DNA of 58,335 nt from CAJMGO01 sp900557305. Its GTDB lineage: Bacteria; Bacillota_I; Bacilli_A; RF39; UBA660. A program made the translations under genes and the position numbers. The stretch lies in the NCBI GenBank assembly GCA_905212975.1, contig CAJMGO010000008.1, forward strand, positions 1 through 58,335, read 5' to 3'. Below the pieces are notes generated by a model. It saw only the letters and a list, made by a program, of their open reading frames with translations, was not told the origin of the DNA and did no database searches. Shown piece after piece: positions 49,590-57,289 of the stretch. Position 1 is the stretch's first letter; each line of letters begins with the position of its first letter.

Positions 49590-51341
49590 ATGTTAGGTAA
49601 AATAATATATGTAAACGATAATACTGCGCATATAAAAATAAATTTATCAGAAATTGGGACAATGGATTTATTAAACATTCATGTTGTATTTGAAGATGAT
49701 AAAAAAAGAATTCTTGGAGAAGTTCAAGATATTAGTGAAGAAATGATGATTGTTCATTTCCTTGGAGAAATTGTAAATGATAAGTTTATTGGTGGAGTTA
49801 TAAGAAAGCCTAATATGCAGTCCAAACTTAGAATAATAAATCAAGATGAATTAAAGTATATATTAGGTGAAAATAATGATAAAAGTTTTTTAGTAGGATA
49901 TTCTCCTTTATATGATAGTGCTGAAATAAGATGTGATGTTAATGATTTATTCAGCAATCATATGGCTATATTTGGAAATAGTGGATCCGGAAAATCATGG
50001 GGAGTAGCTAGTTTACTTCAAAATGTATTTGAAAATCCTAATCTTATACCATATAGATCTAACTTTTTTATATTTGATACATATGGTGAATATAGAAATG
50101 CATTTTCTAAATTAAACGAAATAAATCCAAATTTTAGATATAAATGCTATAGTACAAATGAAACTGAGGGTGGAATTGATGTGATTCGTATACCTATTTG
50201 GTTGTTAAAAACAGAAGAAATGGCATTACTTTTAGATGCTACAGATCATTCTCAGTTACAAATGATAGAAAAAGCAATAAAGTTAGCTAATATATTTGCT
50301 GAAGGTGAAGAAATGGCAGAAAAATATAAAAATCACCTTATTGCTAAAGCTATAATGACAATTTTGTATACAAATCAAACTGCTGCAAACAAAAGAAATG
50401 ATATTTTTAGTATATTAAATGATTGCAGCACAGATAAGTTTAACTTGGAGGCTCCAGTTCAAGGAATTGGGTATGTTAGAAAGTTTAGGGAATGTTTTAC
50501 TATTGATAAAGATGGATCCTTTACTGAAAGTATATTAGTTACCCAGTATATATCTAGTTTTATAGATGAATCACTGGATAATTATGATACAACAAATGCA
50601 CATTTCTTCACACTAAAAGATTTAGAAAAGGCTTTTGATTTTACATTGATAAGTGAAGGATTATTAAAAAACGAAAGAACATATGGCCCTGCTGTTGAAT
50701 TAAAAGTAAAATTGCATTCTATATTAGTTGGTGAAAATGCTAAGTATTTTTCATATCCACAATATATAGGTTTAAATAATTATATAGCTTCAATAGTGAC
50801 ATGCAATGATGGTAAAAAGGCACAGATAGTAGACTTTAATTTAGAAGAAGTGGAAGATAGAATAGCAAAAGTTATAACTAAAATATATGCTAAAATGTTA
50901 TTTGATTTTACTAAAAGGTTAAAAAATAGAGCATCAATTCCATTTCATATAGTAATAGAGGAAGCACACAGATACGTAAAAGATGATATAGATGAAAAAT
51001 TAATTGGATATAATATATTTGCTCGTATTGCAAAAGAAGGAAGAAAATATGGGCTTTTATTAAATCTTATATCTCAAAGACCAGTAGATATATCAGAAGG
51101 TGTAATTTCACAATGTAGTAATTTCTTTATGTTTAAAATGACTCACCCAAGAGATCTTGAATATATGAAACAAATGCTTCCTAATATGAGTCAAGAAATA
51201 ATGGATAAACAAAAAAGTTTACAACCTGGTACATGTGTTGCGTTTGGTAGTGCGTTTAAGGTATCATTAATAGCCAAAATGAGAATACCTTCGCCTACAC
51301 CATATAGCAGTAATTGTGATATTATAAATACTTGGAAATAG
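49590..51341 (+). CDS. HerA-like ATPase (DUF87), paralogue 2
   Basis: The 583-residue protein is colinear with the HerA-like protein at 36183: N-terminal HAS-barrel, Walker A GNSGSGKS (129-136), PFHIVIEEAHRYV, EGRKYGLLLNLISQRP, QCSNFFMFKMTHP and an almost identical LQPGTCVAFGSAFK near the C-terminus. The two differ most in the helical insert (residues ~215-400). It sits between ylxM and rbfA with nine- and twelve-base gaps, so it is transcribed with translation genes and not in a defence setting. No NurA, SIR2 or other HerA partner adjoins. A role in chromosome handling is plausible but unproven. Confidence 0.9.
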   Translation: MLGKIIYVNDNTAHIKINLSEIGTMDLLNIHVVFEDDKKRILGEVQDISEEMMIVHFLGEIVNDKFIGGVIRKPNMQSKLRIINQDELKYILGENNDKSFLVGYSPLYDSAEIRCDVNDLFSNHMAIFGNSGSGKSWGVASLLQNVFENPNLIPYRSNFFIFDTYGEYRNAFSKLNEINPNFRYKCYSTNETEGGIDVIRIPIWLLKTEEMALLLDATDHSQLQMIEKAIKLANIFAEGEEMAEKYKNHLIAKAIMTILYTNQTAANKRNDIFSILNDCSTDKFNLEAPVQGIGYVRKFRECFTIDKDGSFTESILVTQYISSFIDESLDNYDTTNAHFFTLKDLEKAFDFTLISEGLLKNERTYGPAVELKVKLHSILVGENAKYFSYPQYIGLNNYIASIVTCNDGKKAQIVDFNLEEVEDRIAKVITKIYAKMLFDFTKRLKNRASIPFHIVIEEAHRYVKDDIDEKLIGYNIFARIAKEGRKYGLLLNLISQRPVDISEGVISQCSNFFMFKMTHPRDLEYMKQMLPNMSQEIMDKQKSLQPGTCVAFGSAFKVSLIAKMRIPSPTPYSSNCDIINTWK

Positions 51342-51353
51342 AAAGGTGATAAT

Positions 51354-51710
51354 ATGAGCATTAAAATTGATAGAATATCAAGTAGTATGTCAAAAGAGGT
51401 AAGCATTATAGTAGCGAATGAAGTAAAAGATCCAGATGTAAAATTTGTAACAATTACAGGATGTACAGTTACAAATGATTTAAGTTTTGCTAAAATTTAT
51501 TTTACAGTATTAGATGATAAAAAAAGAGAAACAACAGAAAAAGCATTGAATAATGCAAAGGGTTATATACGAAAACTTTTGGCAGATAGAATGGAAATAA
51601 GGCATATTCCTGAATTAGAATTTATTTATGATGAGTCAATTGAGTATGGAAAAAGGATAGAAGACATAATAGAAAGAATACATGAAAATGAAGAAAATAG
51701 AGAAAATTAA
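51354..51710 (+). CDS. rbfA: ribosome-binding factor A
   Basis: RbfA binds the 30S subunit and assists 16S 5'-end maturation. The 118-residue protein shows the KH-like fold in standard order: IDRISSSMSKEVSIIVANEV, DPDVKFVTITGCTVTNDLSF, AKIYFTVLD, the KALNNAKGYIRKLLADRMEI helix, and RHIPELEFIYDESIEYGKRI. The length is typical. AGGTGAT precedes the ATG. Confidence 0.96.
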   Translation: MSIKIDRISSSMSKEVSIIVANEVKDPDVKFVTITGCTVTNDLSFAKIYFTVLDDKKRETTEKALNNAKGYIRKLLADRMEIRHIPELEFIYDESIEYGKRIEDIIERIHENEENREN

Positions 51711-51834
51711 TCCAATACAATATATACAAAAAGATAATTTAAATAAATTAAAACATGAATTGACTCAGAAAAATGAAAAAAAAGATTTTGAGTTTCAAAA
51801 AATCTTGAAAAAGGAAATTGAAAAACTGAAATAA
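51688..51834 (+). CDS. possible 48-aa charged protein
   Basis: An ORF overlapping the end of rbfA by 23 bases encodes MKKIEKINPIQYIQKDNLNK and a Lys/Glu-rich helix ending KILKKEIEKLK. ATG 51682, two codons earlier, is an alternative. There is no clear Shine-Dalgarno, so it would depend on re-initiation after rbfA. The sequence looks like a genuine amphipathic peptide, but Lys/Glu-rich frames arise easily in AT-rich DNA. Not recognised. Confidence 0.4.
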   Translation: MKKIEKINPIQYIQKDNLNKLKHELTQKNEKKDFEFQKILKKEIEKLK

Positions 51835-51893
51835 ATTGAGTACATTATTCTGTAGTGACTTATTATAGACTTTTTAATTTAAAGGTGAATATA

Positions 51894-52523
51894 ATGATAA
51901 AAAAACTAATATTTGATTTAGATAATACAATAATAGAATGGATTCCTGAATATGTAGAAGCACTTAAAGAAACGTTAAATGAGTATAAAATTGATATTGA
52001 CTATAAAAAAATAGATAACATAACAGAAATGCAGGAAAAAATTCATGATACCTTATCACGTGAACAACTACTTAGCGATATAAATAATGGATGTAATCTT
52101 AATTTGAATATTGATTTTATAAATACTTTAATAGATAAACAAAAAAAATTAACTCCATATAATGATGAAAAATTAAAAAAACTATTTGAATATTTAAGCA
52201 GTAAATATGAAATAGTATTATTAACAAATTGGTTTAAAGAATGCCAAATTGGAAGACTCAAAAATTTAGGAGTATATAAATATTTTAAAGCATTTTATTG
52301 TGGTGATGAAATGTTAGTTAAACCAAATAAAGAGGCATTTATAAAGGCAATTGGAAAATGTAAACCAAATGAATGTATAATGATTGGTGATAATAAAAAA
52401 ATAGATATAGATGGAGCTCTTAAATTAGGAATAAACGCAATTATGATAACAAAAGAGAATATAAATACCGACAATAAGTTTAAAATTATAAAAAATATAT
52501 ATGAACTAAAAGAAATGCTATAA
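51894..52523 (+). CDS. HAD-superfamily hydrolase, YjjG-like
   Basis: The 209-residue cytosolic phosphatase has HAD motif 1 LIFDLDNTIIEW with the nucleophile Asp, a helical cap, motif 2 IVLLTNWFKECQ, the Lys in VKPNKEAFIKAIG and motif 4 CIMIGDNKKIDIDGALKLG. It resembles YjjG/phosphoglycolate-phosphatase-like nucleotidases. Substrate unknown. Start at 51894 follows AAAGGTGA; an upstream in-frame ATG is rejected. Lies 36 bases before deoC, possibly the same transcript, which would suit a role in nucleotide salvage. Confidence 0.88.
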   Translation: MIKKLIFDLDNTIIEWIPEYVEALKETLNEYKIDIDYKKIDNITEMQEKIHDTLSREQLLSDINNGCNLNLNIDFINTLIDKQKKLTPYNDEKLKKLFEYLSSKYEIVLLTNWFKECQIGRLKNLGVYKYFKAFYCGDEMLVKPNKEAFIKAIGKCKPNECIMIGDNKKIDIDGALKLGINAIMITKENINTDNKFKIIKNIYELKEML

Positions 52524-52558
52524 TTTTACAAAATATTTATAAAATGAGGAGGATAATA

Positions 52559-53203
52559 ATGGAATTAAGCAAATATATAGATTCAACAAATTTAAATCAA
52601 ACAAGTACAATGAGAGATATAGAAAAATTATGTGATGACGCAATTAAATATCATTTTAGAAGTGTATGTGTATATCCATATTATGTGCCACTTGCTCATG
52701 AGCTTTTAAAGGATACTGATGTAGATGTATGTACTGTAGTTGGATTCCCAATGGGAATGAACACAACTTCAACAAAATCATACGAAGCAATAGAAGCAAT
52801 AAACGATGGTGCTGATGAAATAGATATGGTTATAAATATTGCAGCATTAAAAAATGGTGATTTTGAATACGTTAAAGATGAAATAGAAGAAATAAGGGAT
52901 TCTATAGATGGTAAGGTTTTAAAGATTATAATTGAAACATGTTATTTAACAGATGAAGAAATAGAAAAAATGACAAAAATATGTAATGAAACATTTGTAA
53001 ATTACATAAAAACTTCAACTGGATTTGGAACACGAGGTGTAAATACTCATGATATTGAAATAATCAAAAAAAATAAAAATGATTTACTAGAAATAAAAGC
53101 AAGCGGTGGAATAAAAACATTAAATCAAGTTAATGAATATATTGATTTAGGCGTAACAAGAATAGGTACAAGTCATGCTGTAGATATTATGAATGAAAAA
53201 TAA
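52559..53203 (+). CDS. deoC: deoxyribose-phosphate aldolase
   Basis: Cleaves 2-deoxyribose 5-phosphate to glyceraldehyde 3-phosphate and acetaldehyde, ending deoxynucleoside catabolism. The 214-residue TIM barrel shows DEIDMVINIAALKNGDFEYV with the proton-relay Asp, LKIIIETCYLTDEE with Lys122, the Schiff-base Lys151 in YIKTSTGFGTRGV and KASGGIKTLNQ. Length and order are standard. The start is 52559 behind AGGAGG. No other deo genes adjoin. Confidence 0.96.
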   Translation: MELSKYIDSTNLNQTSTMRDIEKLCDDAIKYHFRSVCVYPYYVPLAHELLKDTDVDVCTVVGFPMGMNTTSTKSYEAIEAINDGADEIDMVINIAALKNGDFEYVKDEIEEIRDSIDGKVLKIIIETCYLTDEEIEKMTKICNETFVNYIKTSTGFGTRGVNTHDIEIIKKNKNDLLEIKASGGIKTLNQVNEYIDLGVTRIGTSHAVDIMNEK

Positions 53204-53224
53204 TATCTTTTTTTTATAAAAAAA

Positions 53225-53244
53225 ATAAGAGCATAAGCTCTTAT
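53225..53244 (-). terminator. terminator between deoC and rpsD
   Basis: ATAAGAGC-ataa-GCTCTTAT, with A-run on the left, so on the minus strand the stem is followed by seven T. It ends rpsD; a T-run at 53208-53215 after deoC shows no matching stem for the plus strand. Confidence 0.85.
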
Positions 53245-53843
53245 CTGTTGTAATATTCAACTATTAATGATTCATTGATATCAGCGTTTAATTCACTTCT
53301 TTCTGGTAATCTAACGAAAGTACCAGCACATTTAGCTTCATCAAATGTAACAAATTCAACTCTGTTCTTAGTAGCTTCTAATGAAGATTTAATGATTGCT
53401 AAATTTTTATCAGAATCTTTAACAGCAATAACATCACCTGGAACACATCTATAAGAAGGAATATCAACTTTTTTACCATTTACAGTGATATGACCATGGT
53501 TAACAAGTTGTCTAGCACCTCTTCTTGTAGTTGCAAATCCAATACGGTATACTAAGTTATCTAAACGACTTTCAAGTAATTTTAAGAAATCTTCACCGTG
53601 TACACCATGTAATTTACCAGCTTGATCAAAAATTTTTCTGAATTGTTTTTCACTAACACCGTACATAAATCTTACTTTTTGCTTTTCATTTAATTGAATT
53701 CCATAGTCAGAAGATTTCTTACGACGATCTTGACCATGTTGTCCAGGAGCATAAGGTTTTTTTACTAATTCTTTTCCATTTTCTAAAACAGAAAAACCTA
53801 AATGACGTGATTGTTTGTAAATTGATCCAGTATATCTTGACAT
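53241..53843 (-). CDS. rpsD: 30S ribosomal protein S4
   Basis: S4 nucleates 30S assembly. The 200-residue protein has SRYTGSIYKQSRHLG at the N-terminus (a Cys-free form), PGQHGQDRRKKSSDYGIQL and the S4 domain SRLDNLVYRIGFATTRRGAR followed by HITVNGKKVDIPSY. Start 53843 is set by AAGGAAG on the minus strand. Codon use is richer in GC than in the neighbours, as expected of a highly expressed gene. A separate promoter and long leader precede it, and S4 is the classic autoregulator of its own mRNA. Confidence 0.98.
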   Translation of the reverse strand: MSRYTGSIYKQSRHLGFSVLENGKELVKKPYAPGQHGQDRRKKSSDYGIQLNEKQKVRFMYGVSEKQFRKIFDQAGKLHGVHGEDFLKLLESRLDNLVYRIGFATTRRGARQLVNHGHITVNGKKVDIPSYRCVPGDVIAVKDSDKNLAIIKSSLEATKNRVEFVTFDEAKCAGTFVRLPERSELNADINESLIVEYYNR

Positions 53844-53996
53844 AAATATCTTCCTTTCTAGCATATAATCTAGAGACTATTTAATTTATAGGGAGTTCAT
53901 TTTAATATTCTCGCTTTGCAGCAAAAGTTACACAATAACCCGTAGTAATAAACACATTATAAATTAAAATTGTCAGCTGCTAGATAAATATAGCAG
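53844..53996 (-). promoter_or_regulatory. long rpsD leader, probable S4 autoregulatory element
   Basis: On the minus strand about 150 bases separate promoter and start codon. The leader begins with the hairpin CTGCTA-tatttatc-TAGCAG (53977-53996). It then contains the GC-richer GGGTTATTGTGTAAC and CTTTTGCTGCAAAGCGAG segments, and later AACTCCC near the ribosome site. In Firmicutes S4 represses rpsD by binding a pseudoknotted leader. The position and local composition fit such an element, but I have not verified the pseudoknot. Confidence 0.55.
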
Positions 53997-54001
53997 TTAT
54001 A

Positions 54002-54030
54002 ATTATATTATGTTTTCAAATAATAGTCAA
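54002..54030 (-). promoter_or_regulatory. sigma-A-type promoter of rpsD
   Basis: On the minus strand TTGACT (54030-54025), 17-base spacer, TATAAT (54007-54002), close to consensus as expected for a ribosomal protein gene. Confidence 0.85.
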
Positions 54031-54121
54031 TACTTATGAAATAATAAAAAAGTAAAAAAACTGAAAAAAATGTCCAAAAATGTAAAAAAATGTGATATTA
54101 TTATAATAGCGAGGTGAAAGC

Positions 54122-55846
54122 ATGGACAATATTGATAATAAAGTGATAATAATTTTTATTCTAACTACAATTATTGCTGCTTTACTAATTATAATAATTT
54201 TAAATGCTATTCAAAAACGTAAAATTAAAAGAATAAAAAAACAATTAGATAAATTAGAAGTAGAAAAAAATATGTTAGACAGTTCTCCTGTTATTCCAGA
54301 ACTTTCAAAAATAGAATCAATTAATAGAAATGAAAAGCTGGAAGCAATGTATGAGAATTGGAAGAATAGATTGAATGAAATAAGAACTGAACAAATTCCT
54401 AAAATAACAGATATGTTACTAGAAGTTGATTACTCATTGTCTAAGATGGATCACAAAACAGCAGCATATAAAATGGCAAAACTAGAAATGGAAATGTATA
54501 AAGTTAGAACTAATTCTGATTTTTTATTAAAAGAAATTCGTGAAATAACAACTAGCGATGAAAGAAACAGAAATATTATTACCACACTAAAAACAAAATA
54601 TAGAAAATTATTTGACAAATTTAATCAAGCAAAAAGTGATTTTGGTGAAATAGCCGAACCTATAGAACTTCAATTTGAAAATATAGCAAAAAGATTTGAA
54701 ATTTTTGAAAGTGCTATGGAACAAAATGAATATACAGAAGTTCCAGCTATTACAACATCGATTGATGATATGTTAAAGCACATGGAAATTGTTATTAATG
54801 AAATACCAAGTATAGTTTTATTATCAAAAAGTATACTTCCTAAAAAAATAAAAGATGTAGAAGAAGAATACAACAAATTATGTAGTGAAGGGTATCCATT
54901 AGACTATTTAAATGTTGAATATAATATAGAAGAAGCCAATAAAAAGTTAGTAGATATAATGGATAGAAGTAGTGTTTTAAATCTTGAAAATAGTTTAGTT
55001 GAACTAAAAGTATTATTAGACTATTTTGAAAATTTATTTACAGAATTTGATAAAGAAAAAATTGCACGAAGAGAATATGAAGAATCTTGTAAGATTTATA
55101 CTCAAAAATTTAATAAAACAAATAAAATTGTAACAGAAATTTTTAATCAACTAGATGAAATAAAAAGACTGTATAATTTGTCTGATGATTCTATAAAAGC
55201 TCTAAATGAAATAAAAGCCGAATTAGATAAGGCAAATGATGATTATAAAATATTAGTTGAACATACGAGCAATAATACATTCGCATATTCAAAATTAGTA
55301 AAAGAAATAGAAACAATAATAATTAGATACTCTTCTATAGAAGAAAGACTTGATTTAGTATTAGATTCAATTGGAAATATGAAAGATGATGAGTCCAGAG
55401 CAAGACAACAATTAGAAGAAATTAAAGGTATTTTAAAAGATGCTAGAAATCAAACGAGAGAATATAATCTTCCTGTAATACCACAAAGCTATATAGTTGA
55501 ATTAAATGATGCTCAACTAGCTATTAAAGAAATAATAAAAGAATTAGACAAAAAACCAATTACTATAGAGGTTTTAAATACACGTGTTGATACAGCAAGA
55601 GATTTAGTATTAAAGGTATATGGAACAACAAAAAAAATGATGAGACTTGCTTCTTTTGCAGAAATGGCAGTTGTTTATGGAAATCGATATAGAACTATGG
55701 ATTTAGAACTAGACAGAAATTTAACTCATGCAGAAAAATTATATTTTGAAGGTGAATATCAAAAATCTCTTGAAATAAGCATTAATAGTTTAAATAAAAT
55801 AGAACCTGGTATATATGATAAATTATTGAATTTATATTCAAAATAA
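54122..55846 (+). CDS. ezrA: septation ring regulator EzrA
   Basis: EzrA is a membrane protein that controls FtsZ ring assembly in low-GC Gram-positives. The 574-residue protein has an outside-in N-terminal helix (VIIIFILTTIIAALLIIIIL) and five spectrin-like coiled-coil repeats. The family opening WKNRLNEIRTEQIPKITDML sits near residue 77, with YRKLFDKFNQAK later. The C-terminal region has the conserved GNRYRTMDLELDRNLTHAEKL and FEGEYQKSLEISI, close to the QNR patch of EzrA. rpsD is divergent upstream; in B. subtilis the two are also neighbours. GAGGTG and an upstream TATAAT near 54102 precede it. Confidence 0.95.
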   Translation: MDNIDNKVIIIFILTTIIAALLIIIILNAIQKRKIKRIKKQLDKLEVEKNMLDSSPVIPELSKIESINRNEKLEAMYENWKNRLNEIRTEQIPKITDMLLEVDYSLSKMDHKTAAYKMAKLEMEMYKVRTNSDFLLKEIREITTSDERNRNIITTLKTKYRKLFDKFNQAKSDFGEIAEPIELQFENIAKRFEIFESAMEQNEYTEVPAITTSIDDMLKHMEIVINEIPSIVLLSKSILPKKIKDVEEEYNKLCSEGYPLDYLNVEYNIEEANKKLVDIMDRSSVLNLENSLVELKVLLDYFENLFTEFDKEKIARREYEESCKIYTQKFNKTNKIVTEIFNQLDEIKRLYNLSDDSIKALNEIKAELDKANDDYKILVEHTSNNTFAYSKLVKEIETIIIRYSSIEERLDLVLDSIGNMKDDESRARQQLEEIKGILKDARNQTREYNLPVIPQSYIVELNDAQLAIKEIIKELDKKPITIEVLNTRVDTARDLVLKVYGTTKKMMRLASFAEMAVVYGNRYRTMDLELDRNLTHAEKLYFEGEYQKSLEISINSLNKIEPGIYDKLLNLYSK

Positions 55847-55874
55847 AAACAGTTTTTTATTAAAACTGTTTTTT
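55846..55874. terminator. bidirectional terminator
   Basis: AAAACAGTTTT-ttatt-AAAACTGTTTT between the convergent ezrA and DUF378 genes, with A- and T-runs on its flanks. Confidence 0.88.
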
Positions 55875-56065
55875 TAATCATGACTAAATAATAATCCAAT
55901 ATTTATCAAACCACAAATACCTACTATTATATATATTATTCTTGCAATAATACGAACATTTGAGAATAGATAGTCTATAACATTAAAATCAAATATACCT
56001 ACAATTCCCCATACTATCGCACCAATAATAGTAAATACTAATGCTATTTTTTGTAGAACTTCCAT
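55874..56065 (-). CDS. DUF378-family small membrane protein
   Basis: The 63-residue protein has two membrane helices and the DUF378 pattern: KIALVFTIIGAIVWGIVGIF, FNVIDYLFSN and ARIIYIIVGICGLINIG. Function is unknown in the family. The start at 56065 is preceded by AAAGGAG on the minus strand; the frame is open further upstream, but without a ribosome site. Confidence 0.85.
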   Translation of the reverse strand: MEVLQKIALVFTIIGAIVWGIVGIFDFNVIDYLFSNVRIIARIIYIIVGICGLINIGLLFSHD

Positions 56066-56169
56066 AATTTTTCTCCTTTCACTTATATTAATATAATAAA
56101 CAAAATAATAAATATTATGCATAAACAAAAAAACAAATCCATATTATTAACTGTATAAGAGGTGAACAA

Positions 56170-57180
56170 ATGAAAAAGATTTTTGTATTTTGTGCTTTAG
56201 TATTCTTAATGTTTTTAACTGGTTGTGAAAAAAATAATAATGTTATATCTTCTATTACAAAGAAAGTTGAATCATCAGAAAGCTACAAATTAAAAGGTGA
56301 ATTAGAAATAATAAATAATGAAACATCGTATTTGTATGATGTAGAATCATATAGTTTAAAAGGTGAAATGTTTAAAGTAATTTTAAAAAATAAAATAAAT
56401 AATCATGAACAAATCTTATTAAAAAATAATGATGGTGTATATGTACTGAATCCATCACTAAATAAAAGCTTTAAATTCCAGAGTGAATGGCCTTATAACA
56501 ATTCACAAGCATATTTGCTTGAAACTCTTCTAAGTGATATAAAATCTGATAAAGAAAGAAAAATTGAACAAAATAATAATGATTATGTAATAACTGTTAA
56601 AACAAATTATACTAATAATCCAGAATTAACAAATCAAAAAATATATATTAATAATAAAAATGAAATATATAAAGTTGAAGTTTTAGATAAAAACAGTCAA
56701 CCAAAAATAATAATGAAAATTTTAGAAATGAATATGAACGCAGGCTTAAATGAATCTGATTTTAGTTTAGATAAAAATGCGACTACTTCGAGTAAAACAA
56801 TTGAAACATCATCAACTATCAAAGATATAACATATCCAATGTACTTACCAGAAAATACCAATTTAAGTTCACAAGACACAATAAAAACAAACGATGGTGA
56901 AAGGATAATATTGACATTTAGTGGAGATAATAATTTAACAATAATTGAACAAAACGTTAAGGCAAATAAAGAATATGAAGTTGTAAATATGGAGGGTGAT
57001 CCAATAATGTTAGGAGATTCTATTGGCGCAATAAGTGAAGGTATGATAACTTGGATAAGTAATGACATAGAATATTATGCAACATCAAGTGATTTAGAAA
57101 ATGAAGAACTAGCGAGTGTAGCAAGATCTATTAGCAATTTAGCTCTAACAAAATCAGTTAATAAAACAATAGAAAAATAG
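56170..57180 (+). CDS. GerS/YdcC-like sporulation lipoprotein
   Basis: The 336-residue lipoprotein has a signal with lipobox (FLMFLTGC) and a LolA-like beta fold. Phrases include SSESYKLKGELEI, LKGEMFKVILKNKINNHEQI, NDGVYVLNPSLNKSFKFQSEW and PYNNSQAYLLETLLSDI. These match the YdcC/GerS group, which is expressed in sporulation; GerS of Clostridioides difficile is required for cortex-lytic steps in germination. The C-terminal ~120 residues (YPMYLPENTNLSSQD...) resemble a DUF4367-type domain. Anchored outside a membrane, probably of the forespore. AGAGGTG start. Confidence 0.82.
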   Translation: MKKIFVFCALVFLMFLTGCEKNNNVISSITKKVESSESYKLKGELEIINNETSYLYDVESYSLKGEMFKVILKNKINNHEQILLKNNDGVYVLNPSLNKSFKFQSEWPYNNSQAYLLETLLSDIKSDKERKIEQNNNDYVITVKTNYTNNPELTNQKIYINNKNEIYKVEVLDKNSQPKIIMKILEMNMNAGLNESDFSLDKNATTSSKTIETSSTIKDITYPMYLPENTNLSSQDTIKTNDGERIILTFSGDNNLTIIEQNVKANKEYEVVNMEGDPIMLGDSIGAISEGMITWISNDIEYYATSSDLENEELASVARSISNLALTKSVNKTIEK

Positions 57181-57196
57181 AGAAATCTATTTTTTT
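57173..57196 (+). terminator. terminator over stop codon
   Basis: AAAAATAGA-gaaa-TCTATTTTT followed by T; the TAG stop is in the 5' arm. Confidence 0.85.
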
Positions 57197-57237
57197 ATTA
57201 TGAAAAAATGAATATAATATATTATAGTGTTTATATA

Positions 57238-57266
57238 TTGACTAAATAAAATAAATATTGTACAAT
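57238..57266 (+). promoter_or_regulatory. sigma-A-type promoter of the repeat-protein gene
   Basis: TTGACT (57238-57243), 17-base spacer, TACAAT (57261-57266), 23 bases before the start codon. Confidence 0.8.
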
Positions 57267-57289
57267 AACGGACCAAGAGGCGGATATAT

